Positions 12,362 to 26,269 of a DNA stretch of 37,305 nucleotides are shown one piece after another. How positions within the stretch are numbered: the stretch's first letter is position 1; every line of letters starts with the position of its first letter. A program made the translations under genes and the position numbers. Below the pieces are notes generated by a model. That model saw only the letters and a list, made by a program, of their open reading frames with translations. It ran no database searches and was not told the origin of the DNA. The DNA is from Ichthyophthirius multifiliis (lineage: Eukaryota > Ciliophora > Oligohymenophorea > Hymenostomatida): the NCBI RefSeq assembly GCF_000220395.1, contig NW_004086603.1, forward strand, positions 1-37,305. Reading direction: 5' to 3'.

Positions 12362-14869
12362 TCATTTTTTTTAATCATTTTCTATAATTTTATCATTTTC
12401 TTAATTATTATCACTATGAATAATAGAAGAATTTAATTTTCTTTTTAATTCATATCTAGATTAAATGAGTCTTTCTTTATTATAATATTATTCATTTTCG
12501 ATATGCTAATCATCTTTAATTTAATTAGCCATATTAACAATCGAATTCTATTCACATTTATTTAAATTATTAGCTTTTTTCTTAAATTCGGCTCCAATAC
12601 TTATCAATATCATTTCTTCTTCAGAAATCTTATTATTTTATTAAATTTTGTTTTCTTATAAATCATTACTACTTTCTTTTTATTTTTTATTTAAAAAAAA
12701 ATTATAAAAAAAAAATACAATTTTTAAATGGCATAGGTGGCTATTTATCAACAACTCCAAAAAATGAAATCAGCTTTTCATCTTTTTTAATATCAAACTA
12801 AAAACTTTTGCATTTTTTTGCATTTTTATCAGTACCTACCATTATATAATTGCCTCTAGAAGATACAATTCTCAAATACTCAATACTAACTAAATTACAA
12901 TGTCCTGAAATACTGGCAATATATTCATTGCCTTTTAATTTTAAATCTGCAGTTTATAAATTTTCTAAAGAAGAAGGCATAAAGCAATCAACAATTTATT
13001 TTTCGCCATTTTTTAATTTATATTAAACATTCATACCTACAATTAAAAAATCAGACCACCAAAAGCTTATTTTATAAATTTAATAATCGTTTCTTAATTC
13101 AATACTATTATCCCAAGATCGGGCTGTCTCAGTTCCTATATGTAATCCTTTTTGCTCTCTTCTTATTTCTTTATTAGAAGCTATTGCACGTTTACAGTAT
13201 TCGTATTCATTTCCTATTGGTTATAGAGCATTATGCTTTGTGTGTCTTTTTACTTTATTTATTTCTATTACATACATATTTAAAACCTTTATAATTTTTA
13301 AAAATATTTTTATATTTTAATTTGTTGTTTTTTTATATATACTTTTTCTTTTTCTTTAATATCCTTTTATAGTTTTTAGTTTGTTTCATATATTTGTTTT
13401 TATTATTTTTAAAGATCTTCAATTTCTTTTTTAGCTTATTTTTCAAGTTCAAATTTTTGTTCACGTTTTTTTATTATTATTTCTTATAATTATTTAAAAG
13501 TGGATTCATTTACCTATATAATAATATATTATTATAAATTATTAATTAAAATAATAAGTATATATAAAAATATAAATAAATATAAAAAAAATCTAAATAT
13601 AAATATATATAATAAAAATAAATAAAAATAAAGTTTATATAAATTTTCAAATAAAAATAGATAATTATAATTTATAAAAATATAATTTAAAGTATAAAAT
13701 TATATAATTATATAATTGTATTTATATATATAATAATATATATATATATATATATTAATTTATATATTTTAATAAAAATTTTATTATTTATATTTTATAA
13801 AAAATGAATTACTTCAATTTTACCGTTTTTTTCAATTTTGGATTTTTCAATTTATTCATTTTTATAAGCCTTTTATTTATGATTCATTCTAATTATATCT
13901 TAAAGATCATCTGCTCTAGTTTAATTTAGACTAAAAGAAACTCCTACTTTATCACAAACTTCTTTATGCTTTTATTCAATTCTGACTAAATAATCGCATT
14001 ATTTAGTCATGTCTTTTTCTAATTATCTTTCTTCTTTTTTTATTTATCTTTACTTTTCCTTTAATGCATATATTTCTTATTGTAGTTTTTATATTTCTAA
14101 ATCTCCTTCTTTTTCAGCTAATATTCCTTCATTTTCAATTTTTATTTTTTCCATAATTAAATTGTCTCTCTAAATTTATTTTATTTATTATTCTTTTAAT
14201 CTTAACTCATTTTACATATCAACAATTCTTTTTTTATAAAAAATATAAAATAATTATTTAAAAATAAAATTAACCTTTTTTTATTTGGATTATTAGCTAA
14301 TTTATCTTCTATTTGCTTTAATTAATATTAAGCTTAAGTTAATTTCATATACATTATTTCTAAATCCTTTTTATTAGGATCGTCTTTGGTATTTTTTTTT
14401 TTTATAAAAAATAAATAAATAAAAGTAGATTATTTTACATTCTTTTTTTATTTATTTTTTAGTCTGTAAAGCATCTAACTTTTCCTAAAGATTTATTTAA
14501 AGTATTTTTATTTTATTTTTTAAATCTTCGTTATTTTTATTTAATCTAAAACATGTATCATAACTTGTTTATTTATATTATATATATTTTGTTTATATAG
14601 ATATAATAATACTTATATTTAAATTCTTTAACTGATTTGCTACAATTTTAACAATTGTTTATAACCTTGTTAGCAGCCTCTTCATCATCTTCTTCTTGAC
14701 TATCCTAAGTTGTATTTATATTTGGATTATTATTATTTTATGAAATTTAAATATCTTATGTCTATGAATTTTAATCTTAATGATCTTATTATTAATTAAC
14801 TTAAGTAGTATTATTTTAATTTTATTCTTCGACGTGTTAATTAATTTATTGATTATGTTAGCTATTCAT
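12362..14869 (-). CDS. Coiled-coil protein with jacalin-like domain
   Basis: Seven exons (from the 5' end: 14613-14869, 14439-14563, 14275-14383, 13813-14227, 13343-13513, 12719-13286, 12362-12675) join in phase into 652 residues. The N-terminus is Gln/Asn-rich and acidic (EEDDEEAANK), then NNCQNCSKSVKEF supplies a CxxC. A long Glu/Lys coiled coil covers about residues 90-360. Exon six carries a beta-rich domain with GLHIGTETARSWDN, then LKLKGNEYIASISGHCN, then EYLRIVSS and ISFFGVVD. This order resembles jacalin-like beta-prism lectins (a GE.I..I.G strand, an I..L.F strand, a terminal FG), but no sugar-binding GxxxD site could be confirmed. The tail is acidic and coiled. The fourth intron (13514-13812) is long for this window, at 299 nt. 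A role in recognition or scaffolding is inference. Confidence 0.78.
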
Positions 14870-15207
14870 ATTTATTTATTTTTGAAAAAATGAAAATAAA
14901 ATAAAGTCTATTTTAAAATATATATTATTTTAATATATTTAAATTTTTTTTTTTTTTTTCTTAAATATTTAATGTTTAATATTATTAAATTAATATTTTT
15001 TTTTATTATATAAATAAAAATATGATATAATGTAACTTTTTAGAAAAAAAATAAAAAAAAATAATATAATTAAAGTGTATTTTTTTTTCCATAAATAATA
15101 TATTTTATTTAATAATTATATATTAAAATAAATTTAGTTTTTATTCCACTAAATAAAATAAATAAAAATAAAATATTAACATTGAAAATAAATAAAAAAT
15201 AAAAAAA
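14870..15207. promoter_or_regulatory. Divergent promoter region
   Basis: These 338 nt separate the start codons of two genes running in opposite directions, so both promoters must lie here. The content is T and A tracts and no individual element can be named. The A-rich run just before ATG 15208 matches the usual ciliate start context. Confidence 0.5.
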
Positions 15208-16618
15208 ATGATTTAAACAGATACTGAAATTAATAAAAGTAAAAAATCAAATATTTATTTAAAATAAAAAAATTAACTAAAGGACATATAAATAACACTT
15301 AATCACCTTATAATAACGGTATAAAAGAAAATAATTATGTAAAACCTTCTTTAATAAGTTCAGATATATTTTATCCTTAAAAAGATCAGCTAATAACCCC
15401 AAAAAATGCAAATTTATCAAGGTAACAAACAATAAAAATATTAATATAATTGATTATATATATATACATATTTATATTTATATATACATATTTTTATATA
15501 AAATATTTTACTTATTTTTTTCTTAATATATATAAAAAAGTACTTTTGTAAAAACTCCTTTAAAGTCTGAAATACATTCAAACACAAAAGAATAAAGAAA
15601 TTTAATTAATTATAAAGAATACCTAAATAAAATAAATTAGACTTAAATTCCTTTAAAAAATTATTAATCTGATTAAAAAACTAAAAAAGAATTAGCTAAA
15701 AATTCTAAAGCAAATTATGATTTTGAAGATAAAAAAAGCTAATATTCAACCACTTCATCAAATATGAAATAATATAATTCGAATAAAAATAAAGAATATG
15801 AATAGTCAGTTAAATCTAATTTATATAGCTAATAATCAAAGACAAGTAGTAATAATTTTAAGTTATTTAATAATAGAAATACAATAAATAAATAAGATTT
15901 TAAATCTTTCAAAAATATAAATTAAAATACTCCTCAAAAGAATAATGAATATGAAAGTTTTAAGGATAATTTATCTAAATCATCATATATAAGTGAAATA
16001 GTGTGTGTAAATTGTGTGAATAAATTTTTAGTTGATGATAAATAGAATAAGAAGATTAAAGATAAATTAAAGGAAAAATATGAAAGTGAGTAAATTTAAA
16101 AAAACTCTGAAATAAATGGCTAAGAATATGTATTTATATAAACAAAAATTTAAAGAATAGTTTTTTAATGAAATACAATAATAAATTTAAACAAATTAAA
16201 TAAAGAAATAAAATGATAAAATAAAAGAAATAAATAACTAAAAATAAGAAATAAAAATAAAATTAGAAGAAGAAAGGATATTCAATTTATAAAGACAAGA
16301 AAAATTAAAATATAATTAATAACTTATTAAAAATGAACTAGATAATTAAATAAAAATTAAAAAATATTAACAAATGAAAGAATAAGAATTAAGAAATAAA
16401 GAAATTTAGGAAATATAAGCTAAATGCAATAATGATAAGCAATTAGGCGAAGAAAGAGCAATCTTAAAAAATAAAGAATAATAATAATATAGAAATGAAA
16501 TAGAATAATTATTAAAAATTAAAGAATAAATTAAATAAAACGATAAAGAATAATAAAAAAAATAAGAATAATATGAAATTAATTAATTAAATAAAAAAGA
16601 AAAAGAAGTAAATAAATA

Positions 16619-16649
<31 letters not shown>

Positions 16650-17175
16650 TATATATTTTTTAAATTTTATATTTTACATATATTTATATTTATAGTTTAA
16701 TGATAATTTGATAAAAAAAAGATAAAATATATAATAGTAATTTAAACTTCATCTTAATGATTTTGAAAATGCCAGAAAATAAAAACAAGTAATAAAAATA
16801 TAAATACACATAATAATTATTTAAATATTTAAAAAAAAATTATAAAAGAAAGAAATTTAAGAAGAATAATGTAAATAATAATTATACTTTAAATAATTAG
16901 AATAAGAATAATATAATTTGATTTTTTAAAGAGAATTAATGAAATAATAATATTTACATGAAATTACTAATTAAGTCTAATAAGATAATGCCATTAAAAT
17001 AAATAAAAATATACGCGATAAAGCAGAAGATGCTAAATATTTAAAATAATTAAATTAAAGCTATTAAAAAGAATAAGAAATCGCTCTTTTAAATCTAAAA
17101 GATTGTAATAATTGCCATTATAAATATCCTTATAATTAATTTTAGAAAATTAGACATAAACGTAATAAAAGTTGA
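15208..17175 (+). CDS. Coiled-coil protein with flanking CxxC motifs
   Basis: Six exons (15208-15238, 15283-15421, 15541-16129, 16161-16607, 16696-16788, 16849-17175) join in phase into 541 residues. The first 200 residues are Ser/Asn/Lys-rich and likely disordered. SEIVCVNCVNKFLVDDKQ follows (Cys212, Cys215), then a long Gln/Glu/Lys coiled coil (about 220-505). The C-terminus is KDCNNCHYKYPYNQF (Cys519, Cys522). The paired CxxC sites at both ends of the coil could bind a metal between subunits; this is inference. The third intron is only 31 nt. The neighbouring divergent gene also puts a CxxC before a coiled coil. No known family can be named with confidence. Confidence 0.78.
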
Positions 17176-17437
17176 TTTTTTTTTCTAATATAATAATAAT
17201 AAAATATGTTTGTGAATTTTTTTTTATTTTCCATTATATTTTATTAATAAATAAATTTTTAAATTTATATCATTTATTATAAATATTATTATAATTATAA
17301 ATTTAATTATAATTTTTTTATGACAATTTTTTTTTTCTATTTATAATTCATATATGCATTAAATTAGATATAATTTATTATTTAAAAAAAAAATTAAATT
17401 TATCAAAAAACATATTTTATAAAAAATCGAATATAGC

Positions 17438-19079
<1,642 letters not shown>

Positions 19080-19629
19080 TGAAATATTTTTAATTGATTT
19101 TTATTTTTACAGAAATTTAATTTTTATATATATATATATTTTTATTTTTTTTAAATATTTATAGTCCGCTAATAAAATAAATTTAATAAGTATTTATTTT
19201 AATATAATAATATATAGATTTAAATTTTTAAAAACACTATAATGAATTTCTTTTTCTTGAAATCTTAGTTTATTTAATAATAAAATAAAAATATTTTATA
19301 CAAAATATTAAAAAAAAAAAATACAATAATAATATATATAAATAATTATTAATAAATTATATCCTATTTATATATTCAAGAAAATATAAATAAATACTAA
19401 TTCACTTTTATTTATAAATGCTAATAAAACAAAATAAAAATAAAATATACATTACTAAAAACTATTATAATTTTTAATCATATTTTAACATAATTTTTAT
19501 TTATAAACTTTTTATTCAATATTTATTTCCCTATTATTAATATATTTACTTAATAAGTATTATAAAAACTAATACTTACCTAAATTTCAAATTATTAAAA
19601 TATATACTACTAACTAAATATTATTATAA

Positions 19630-20230
19630 ACGCTGATTTTTTAGCTTTCGAATTTTTAATAGTATAAACTCTACTGATTCAATATTAAAAAATTGCAAAT
19701 AAAATATATTTGGAAATTTTTCTTACAAACAAAAGATTTATTGATGCTAGAATTATTATCTACTAAAATATTCCTTTTTAAAAAATGCGAAAAGTAAATT
19801 GAAAAAAATACTTATTTTTAAATATAGGTAAAATTTAAGAGTAGATTTAAATATAATAACAATATATTTAATTACACTTATCTATATTTAAGTATTTATT
19901 AAATGCTCCTGTATTGAAATATATAAATATAGAAAATTATTATTATATATTTAATTAAGTAGATTAATATAATAATTTAAAAAAAATATACAAAAAAGAC
20001 TATGAACTTAATTATTTTCAATTCGTATCTCATTATTGTATTAAAAAATTGATTGGGTATTATTTCTGAATAAAAATGTTACAGATAAGTTTATTTTTTA
20101 ATTCACAGATCATATAAGCCATTTGTACGATTAAGATTTATCTAATTCTTATTATTTGTAAAGTATTTTAAAATATAGAGAAATTAAAAATGCTGGGGTA
20201 TTATTATGATTTAAATTATACCAAAATTTA
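19630..20230 (+). other. Unresolved possible gene fragment
   Basis: In the ciliate code, several short plus-strand stretches look coding. One, near 19631, reads NADFLAFEFLIVQTLL; another reads LSIFKYLLNAPVLKYI; a third, near 20090, reads FTDHISHLYDQDLSNS. The first two could be joined by a 48-nt intron, but the third is in another frame and no start codon fits. The minus strand also gives open stretches, so the strand is not secure. It may be a decayed gene, a gene with introns I cannot place, or chance in AT-rich DNA with a single stop codon. Confidence 0.25.
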
Positions 20231-20299
20231 TATTTTTGTCTCTCTATTATGGAAATTTTATAATTTTTTGTGAGCTTTTTAATTTACCTTTATTTTTAA

Positions 20300-20315
20300 G
20301 GGGGGAGGGAGGGGG
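20300..20315 (+). other. Isolated purine G-run, G-quadruplex-like
   Basis: Sixteen bases consist of six G, one A, three G, one A and five G. In surroundings where runs of even three G are rare, this is the strongest G block in the window. It has three G-runs, one of them long enough to split, so an intramolecular quadruplex is possible but not shown. Confidence 0.5.
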
Positions 20316-21298
20316 TTAACTTGTAGAATTTTTGTTCTCATATGATTTTGGAATTAGTAGCTATTTGAAATAATACTATATAAATTTCATTTTATAAATA
20401 TTTTTTTTTTAAATAAAAATAAAGGTATAATAAAAAAAATTGTTCCAAATAAATTTTAATTTCCTTATTCAAATATCAAAATCACAAAGAACAAATTCTA
20501 AATTTTATTTAAGATAAAGAAAAAAAATAAAATATTAAATTAAAGTTTTTAAGAAATGTTTTATTTATATAAAACTTTAAAATATATTTAAAAGTTAAAA
20601 AATATATAATACGCATTTAAATTTTATGGCTATTAATTTAATTACAAATAAAAAAATATATAAAATATAAATTTAATAAAAACTTAAAAATTTTAATAAA
20701 TAAATATAAAAAAAATAAGATAATTTTTGATATTAAACAATTTTAATTAAAATAAATAAAAATATAGCCAATAACCTTTTTTGATAAAAAAGATTTTATA
20801 ATTTTTTAATTAAAAAAAAAAGACTTTTTTTCTAAAATTATAATTCTAAATAAGTTTTTTTTTAAAAAAAAAACTAAAATTAAAATTATAATTTTCAAAA
20901 TGATTCTTCTATTGACCGAAAAGATAAAATCAGCAAATTTAATTAAAATCATTTAAAAATAAGTAAGTCTGCTAATTTTATTTAATTGGAAAAAATTAAG
21001 TAAAAATAAACTAAAACAGTTATATTATATCATTAAAAATATAAATAAATTTTAAGAAATAGATTTTTTATGTAAAAAATAACAATATAATATAAATAAT
21101 AATTAATATACTTAAATAAAAATATAATACATCCTTTATTTATAGAACTTTAATTTATTATTTATAATAATTTTTTTTTTTTTCTTAGTATATAGAAAAT
21201 TCAAATTTACAAAAAAAATAAAAAAATAACTTTTAATAATTTATATCAATATAATAAAATATTTTGTATATTTATTTTAATTTAACAAATAAAACAAA

Positions 21299-23210
21299 TC
21301 ATTCTTTTCCTTTTTTTCTAACACCCTCACTTGTTTTTTACACATTTCTATTACTTTCACTAGTAATTATATTTTTTCTAAAGAACCCTTCTGACGTAGA
21401 AGCCCTTAATCCAAAAGTAGGAACTATAAAAGGTGTATATATAAGTCTATCTCTTGGTTTATATTTATTAGCTCCAATAGAAGTAATTAAATCTTTTTCT
21501 GAAGGCCTATGTACTTAGAATTTTTCAGATATAGTATTTCCACTTCCCATTCCATAATGTGTTTTACCCCATTCTTATTATTTTGAGATTTAAATATTAA
21601 ATTCATCAATTGGCGAGATTTTTTTTTATTTCAAAGAAATTTCTTAAAATTATTATTATTTTTACTATATATTTGGTTAGCTATTTTCTTCAAAACTATC
21701 ATCCATTTTTTAAGTGAAAGTTTCATATATTTTCGCCGAATTAATTTTTATGCTTCCATTTTTACTAACCTGATCATATTTTTCCTATAAATTTGTTTAT
21801 TTCTAACTTTTCAAAAGCATATTATTCTCAACATTTTCCCTTTCAAAATTATTAGTATTTTTATACTATTATTAATCGTTTTTTATACCTCTATTAAAAC
21901 CACCATTTTTAATCAGTTCCTCATATTAGCTTTTCCCCATTCTTACCTTATTTACACCTGAAGTCAAAGATTACATATCTACAGTATTTGGGCGAGGTCC
22001 TGTTCTTTATCTTCCATCAAAAGTAAGTGTAACTCCTGTGCTGAGTCCTATATTATCAAGTATAGGAGGGGGAAGTGTATTTAGTTTTGCAAATTCTTTT
22101 TCTTGGTCAGGCGTTTTTTTAAGTTTTTAGATTTCTGGAAGGTTATTATTTTAAGCTTTTTTTTTCTTTTAGGGAACTTTAGGAGGTTTAGGTTCTTCTT
22201 TGAATGTATATTCTATTGCATATGCATGTGGAGGTAATTTGTGTATTTTTATTTTATTTACAGATAATAAATCACCATTAAAATCATATGTAAAACCCGA
22301 AGCTTTATTTTCTTTTTAGAATTTATTATATTTTTATTATTCAACTAAAATCATTGCCTTATATATATATATATATAAATATAATATATATATATATATA
22401 TATATATTTATTATTTGTATATATATATTTAAGAAATTACTTTTCTTTTCATTTCCTCTTGTCTTATTTTTTCTTCTTTTTCTTTTTTTTAATTCTCTTT
22501 ATTTAATCTAAGTTTTTCCTCAGTAATTGAAAAATTTAAATTTTCTGTCAAATCAATAGGAGTTGGTATCATATTGTTATTATTTTTTGGTTCTTAATCT
22601 TACATTTTTTTATGATAGCCACCTCCTATAGAACTTGCTTTGCTCGAAATTCGTTTTGATTATGCATCTTGTGCCTTCGATAGTGGTAATCCTGAAACTT
22701 TAGATATTTTATATTAGTTCATTTTATTTTAATAAAATTAAATATACTTTATTCATTTTCTTCATCTTTATATATTGTATTTATAATCACTCTAGCCCTA
22801 AGCCAAGTATCTGGAATTAATTAATTCGGTTCTTAATCTTCTATTAGACCTTCATTTTGATAATCATATTTTTAAGTATCTGGTTATGCTAAAGAAATAG
22901 ATAATTAATTTTCAACCATTGCTAATGATTTTTTAAAGGAAAATTCAGGTAATTATCTATTTAAATGATTTTCTTGAGCCTTTTTGATAGTATTATTAAA
23001 TACTTTTTTGAATGTTTCTTGCGCACTAATTATTGAATCTCGATTATGTATAAATACATTTTGTGTAAATTTTGTAGTATATAAATTTTTCATATTTAAA
23101 ATATTCACATCATAATCATCGAAATCGTCATACATATTGTTAATTGCTATTGTATCTTCGGAAATTGATTGATTTTTGTAATTCTATCTTCTTTATTACA
23201 CACTACTCAT
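21299..23210 (-). CDS. Conserved-looking protein of unknown function, cytoskeletal type
   Basis: Three exons (22748-23210, 22441-22697, 21299-22357 in transcription order) join in phase into 592 residues. The start MSSVQQRRQNYKNQ follows an A-rich stretch. The N-terminal third is acidic and helical, with LIPDTWLRARVIINTIY. The middle has a short Lys/Glu coiled coil, then GFTYDFNGDLLSVNKIKI followed by HKLPPHAYAIEYTF, a compact segment that looks conserved. After that come a Pro/Lys-rich stretch and a basic tail with EKDLITSIGANKYKPRDR. The FTYD-plus-Gly-plus-Pro layout recalls uncharacterised axoneme-associated proteins, but I cannot assign a family and do not claim one. The two introns are 50 and 83 nt. 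The gene is convergent with the dihydrolipoamide dehydrogenase gene. Confidence 0.78.
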
Positions 23211-23426
23211 TTTTATTATTATTATTTTTATTTTTTAAATTAAATTCAATAAATTTTAAATATAAATATATATATATATATATATAATATTTAATATATT
23301 GTCTAATTTTTGGGAAAAAAATCATCTTATTTCCTTATTTTTCATTATTATATTAATTATCATATAAAGCTTTAAATACTTATTATATTTATGCCTTTAA
23401 ATATTATAATTAATGTATTTAAAATA

Positions 23427-24160
23427 TCATTAGAGAGAAATATTACGACCCTAATCACTAACATACACTCTTAGATTTCCCCCAAAAAAATGTTTTTTAT
23501 TAAAAACGATTACTTAATATGATTATTAATATTATGATTCTCCTCTAAATAATATAAAATCTTTGTTAGCCAAAGCATTATCCACGACTTTTTTCAAAAT
23601 TCAACTTAAATATACGGAAAATACTTCTAAATAATATCATTAAACCAATTAAAAAGTTTCAGAACACTCGTTAAAATAAAGAACTCGAAATTCAATTTAT
23701 GTGTAAACTAGAAAAACACAATCTGATCTGGTTTTCCCAGAAGTATAAAAGACGGTAAAAATGTCACTTCGGAGTATATTTTGTGAATTTCCACTTTTGT
23801 AAATTAGTCTGATTCAATTATTTTCTTTGAAAATTTAAGCTTTTTTGTTTTTTTTTTAATGGAGTTTTTTCTATTTATATTTGTCAATCAATTTTATCAA
23901 ATTATAAGCCATCTTTAATTTCTTTACTTTAAAGATAATGAATAATCTGGATATAAAGATAGAAGATATATATGAATTATACAATACTAAAGAAATATTC
24001 TTGGGAGTCGAAATATTTGGGTAATAGTCGATTAAAAAAGCATTTGTCATATCATAAAAAGTCCATAATTCTCTATTATTATTCATATACGGCAATAAGG
24101 TTTGAGGCTTTTAATCACAAACTGATATTAACGGCTGTTTAGTAGACTTAGTCGTTTATA
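23427..24160 (-). pseudogene. Unassigned block, possible decayed gene
   Basis: This block is noticeably less AT-rich than both flanks. On the minus strand one frame spans most of it with protein-like segments, for example NNRELWTFYDMTNAFL near its start and VVDNALANKDFILFRG and KKHFFGGNLRVYVSDQG near its end. TGA interrupts that frame about three times. Introns could explain some interruptions, but no set of GT...AG introns kept phase throughout. The other frames and the plus strand are also partly open. I do not recognise the protein. A decayed gene is my preferred reading, with low confidence. Confidence 0.3.
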
Positions 24161-24858
24161 ATTATATAAAAATAAATATTTTGTTGATTATAACATATTA
24201 TTATAGTTATTTTTTTGATTTAAATTTATAACATATTAAATACTTTTAAATTACTAATAATTAATATATAAAATAAATTTAAAAAATATTATTTGTAATA
24301 TATTATATAAATTTTAATATTTATTATATATCATTTTTATTATAAGATATTTTTATTTATTTTAGAATTAAAAAATGATTTGTAAAAATATATATCCATT
24401 TTTTTAAATTAAGGCATTAAGAACGACAAAATTAAAAAAAAGTAATATTAATTTTGCTACTATAATGCCAATATTAAATAAAAATAGCAAAAAAAACAAC
24501 TTAATATTAATATTATATATATTATAATATGTAAATATTGTTTTTTAGCACAAAAGTATATATTGTCATAATATATTTTAGTTTTATTTAAAAAAAAAAT
24601 ATATTCAAGCAAACATTTATCTAATTATTATTATACGAAAGAATAATTTAAAAATATGTTTAATATATGATAAAATAAAAAAAAATTATAATATTTTAAA
24701 ATGTATAGTATTTAAAAGTTAAAAATTAACAAGTTTTTTTATATTATAATTATAAAATTTATAAAATATAATATAAAGAATTGATTAATATTAATCTAAA
24801 AACAAATAAAAAACTAATTTGCTTATTTTATTTAAAGAAAAATAGTTTAATAGTAACA

Positions 24859-24866
<8 letters not shown>

Positions 24867-24916
<50 letters not shown>
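24867..24916. repeat. (AT)n microsatellite, 50 nt
   Basis: A perfect alternation of A and T over about 50 nt, outside any gene. Similar shorter tracts occur at 25500-25529 and 26981-27011, and inside introns (for example 7516-7552 and 35642-35671). Confidence 0.9.
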
Positions 24917-24922
<6 letters not shown>

Positions 24923-25497
24923 TAATCTATATTTATATTAAAATATATAATATAATTTAATTATATACAAATTTTTTAAATTAATTTATTCAATAAATAT
25001 ATAAAAAATTGCAATTTTTAAATTAAAATAAAAATTTTATGCATAACAAATTCATATATTTACTTTTTTGTAATAAAAAGAATAAAATATATGAATTAAA
25101 ATTTTCGATTACTATTAAATTTTTTAATAGATATATTATAATTTGTTATTGCATTTAAAATCATATTAATATATTTACTTAAAAGAATATTTGTATTTTA
25201 TATTTGTAATATAAAAATAATATAATTAATTTGCATTAAAATGAAAATATGATAAAATATAATTAAAAAAAGAGATTAAACAAATAGATAATAGAAAATG
25301 AATAAAAAATTTATACAATAAATATTTTTAAAAATAAAATATAAATTAGATAAATAAGAATAAATATAAATTAATATAAAAACAAATTTTTTTTAATAAA
25401 TAATAAATAAATTTAAAAAAAAAATAATATTATTTTTAATTTTTAAAATAAAATATAATATAAATATAAATAAGTGATTTATATTTAAATAATTTTG

Positions 25498-25532
<35 letters not shown>

Positions 25533-25744
25533 TTTATAAATATATATATTAATTTAATTTTATATTTTAATATTTTTATTTTATATATTTTTAAATTTTA
25601 AAGTAATATTATTTTATAAATTTTGCAAAAATGTTTCAATAAATTTTAAATTATATAAATAAGACTATTTTATTTATGCTTTAAGTTAAATTTATTCAAA
25701 AAATAAATATTTATGGATATTTTCTATATTTGATATAAAAAAAA

Positions 25745-26012
25745 NNNNNNNNNNNNNNNNNNNNNNNNNNNNNNNNNNNNNNNNNNNNNNNNNNNNNNNN
25801 NNNNNNNNNNNNNNNNNNNNNNNNNNNNNNNNNNNNNNNNNNNNNNNNNNNNNNNNNNNNNNNNNNNNNNNNNNNNNNNNNNNNNNNNNNNNNNNNNNNN
25901 NNNNNNNNNNNNNNNNNNNNNNNNNNNNNNNNNNNNNNNNNNNNNNNNNNNNNNNNNNNNNNNNNNNNNNNNNNNNNNNNNNNNNNNNNNNNNNNNNNNN
26001 NNNNNNNNNNNN
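25745..26012. other. Assembly gap (268 N)
   Basis: A run of 268 N with A/T-only repeats on both sides, so the gap probably sits in low-complexity DNA that reads could not bridge. The true length is unknown. Confidence 0.99.
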
Positions 26013-26269
26013 TATATATATTTATATATAAATAAATTAAAATTTATTATTAGTTAAATATTAATTAATTATAAAAAATTTAAATATATATATATAATAA
26101 ATAATTTTAACTATTTTTTTTTTTTTTTTTAATAAAGTTTTTAGAAATTTTATATAATCTAGCTTAAACTTTTAAAATTTTAAAATAATTGTTAAAATAT
26201 TAATACAATTTTTCATTTTATATATATTTTTTCTAATAACAAGTTTTAAATAAAAATTCATATTAATAT

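Larger units (their letters stand above)
19080..21298. other. Long convergent intergenic region
   Basis: About 2.2 kb lies between the 3' ends of the convergent dihydrolipoamide dehydrogenase gene (+) and the gene at 21299-23210 (-). Both terminators must lie in it. Most is A/T tracts. A somewhat GC-richer part at 19630-20330 and a G-run at 20300-20315 are listed separately. No tRNA or clear mobile element was found. Confidence 0.55.
23211..26269. other. AT desert with an assembly gap
   Basis: Upstream of the minus-strand gene at 21299-23210 there is about 3 kb with no secure gene. It contains the unassigned block at 23427-24160, dense AT microsatellites and the N gap. From 24170 to 25744 the sequence is almost only A/T tracts and nothing coding is visible. 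26013-26269 is likewise A/T-rich, lying 3' of a small minus-strand gene. Confidence 0.55.

Noticed and set aside
21264-21518. Plus-strand open frame of 84 codons
   Set aside because: It is antisense to the C-terminus of the minus-strand gene, which reads cleanly to its TGA.
24170-26269. tRNA, rRNA, CRISPR or transposon in the desert
   Set aside because: No cloverleaf-like GC blocks, regularly spaced repeats or inverted terminal repeats are visible; the repeats are simple AT microsatellites.
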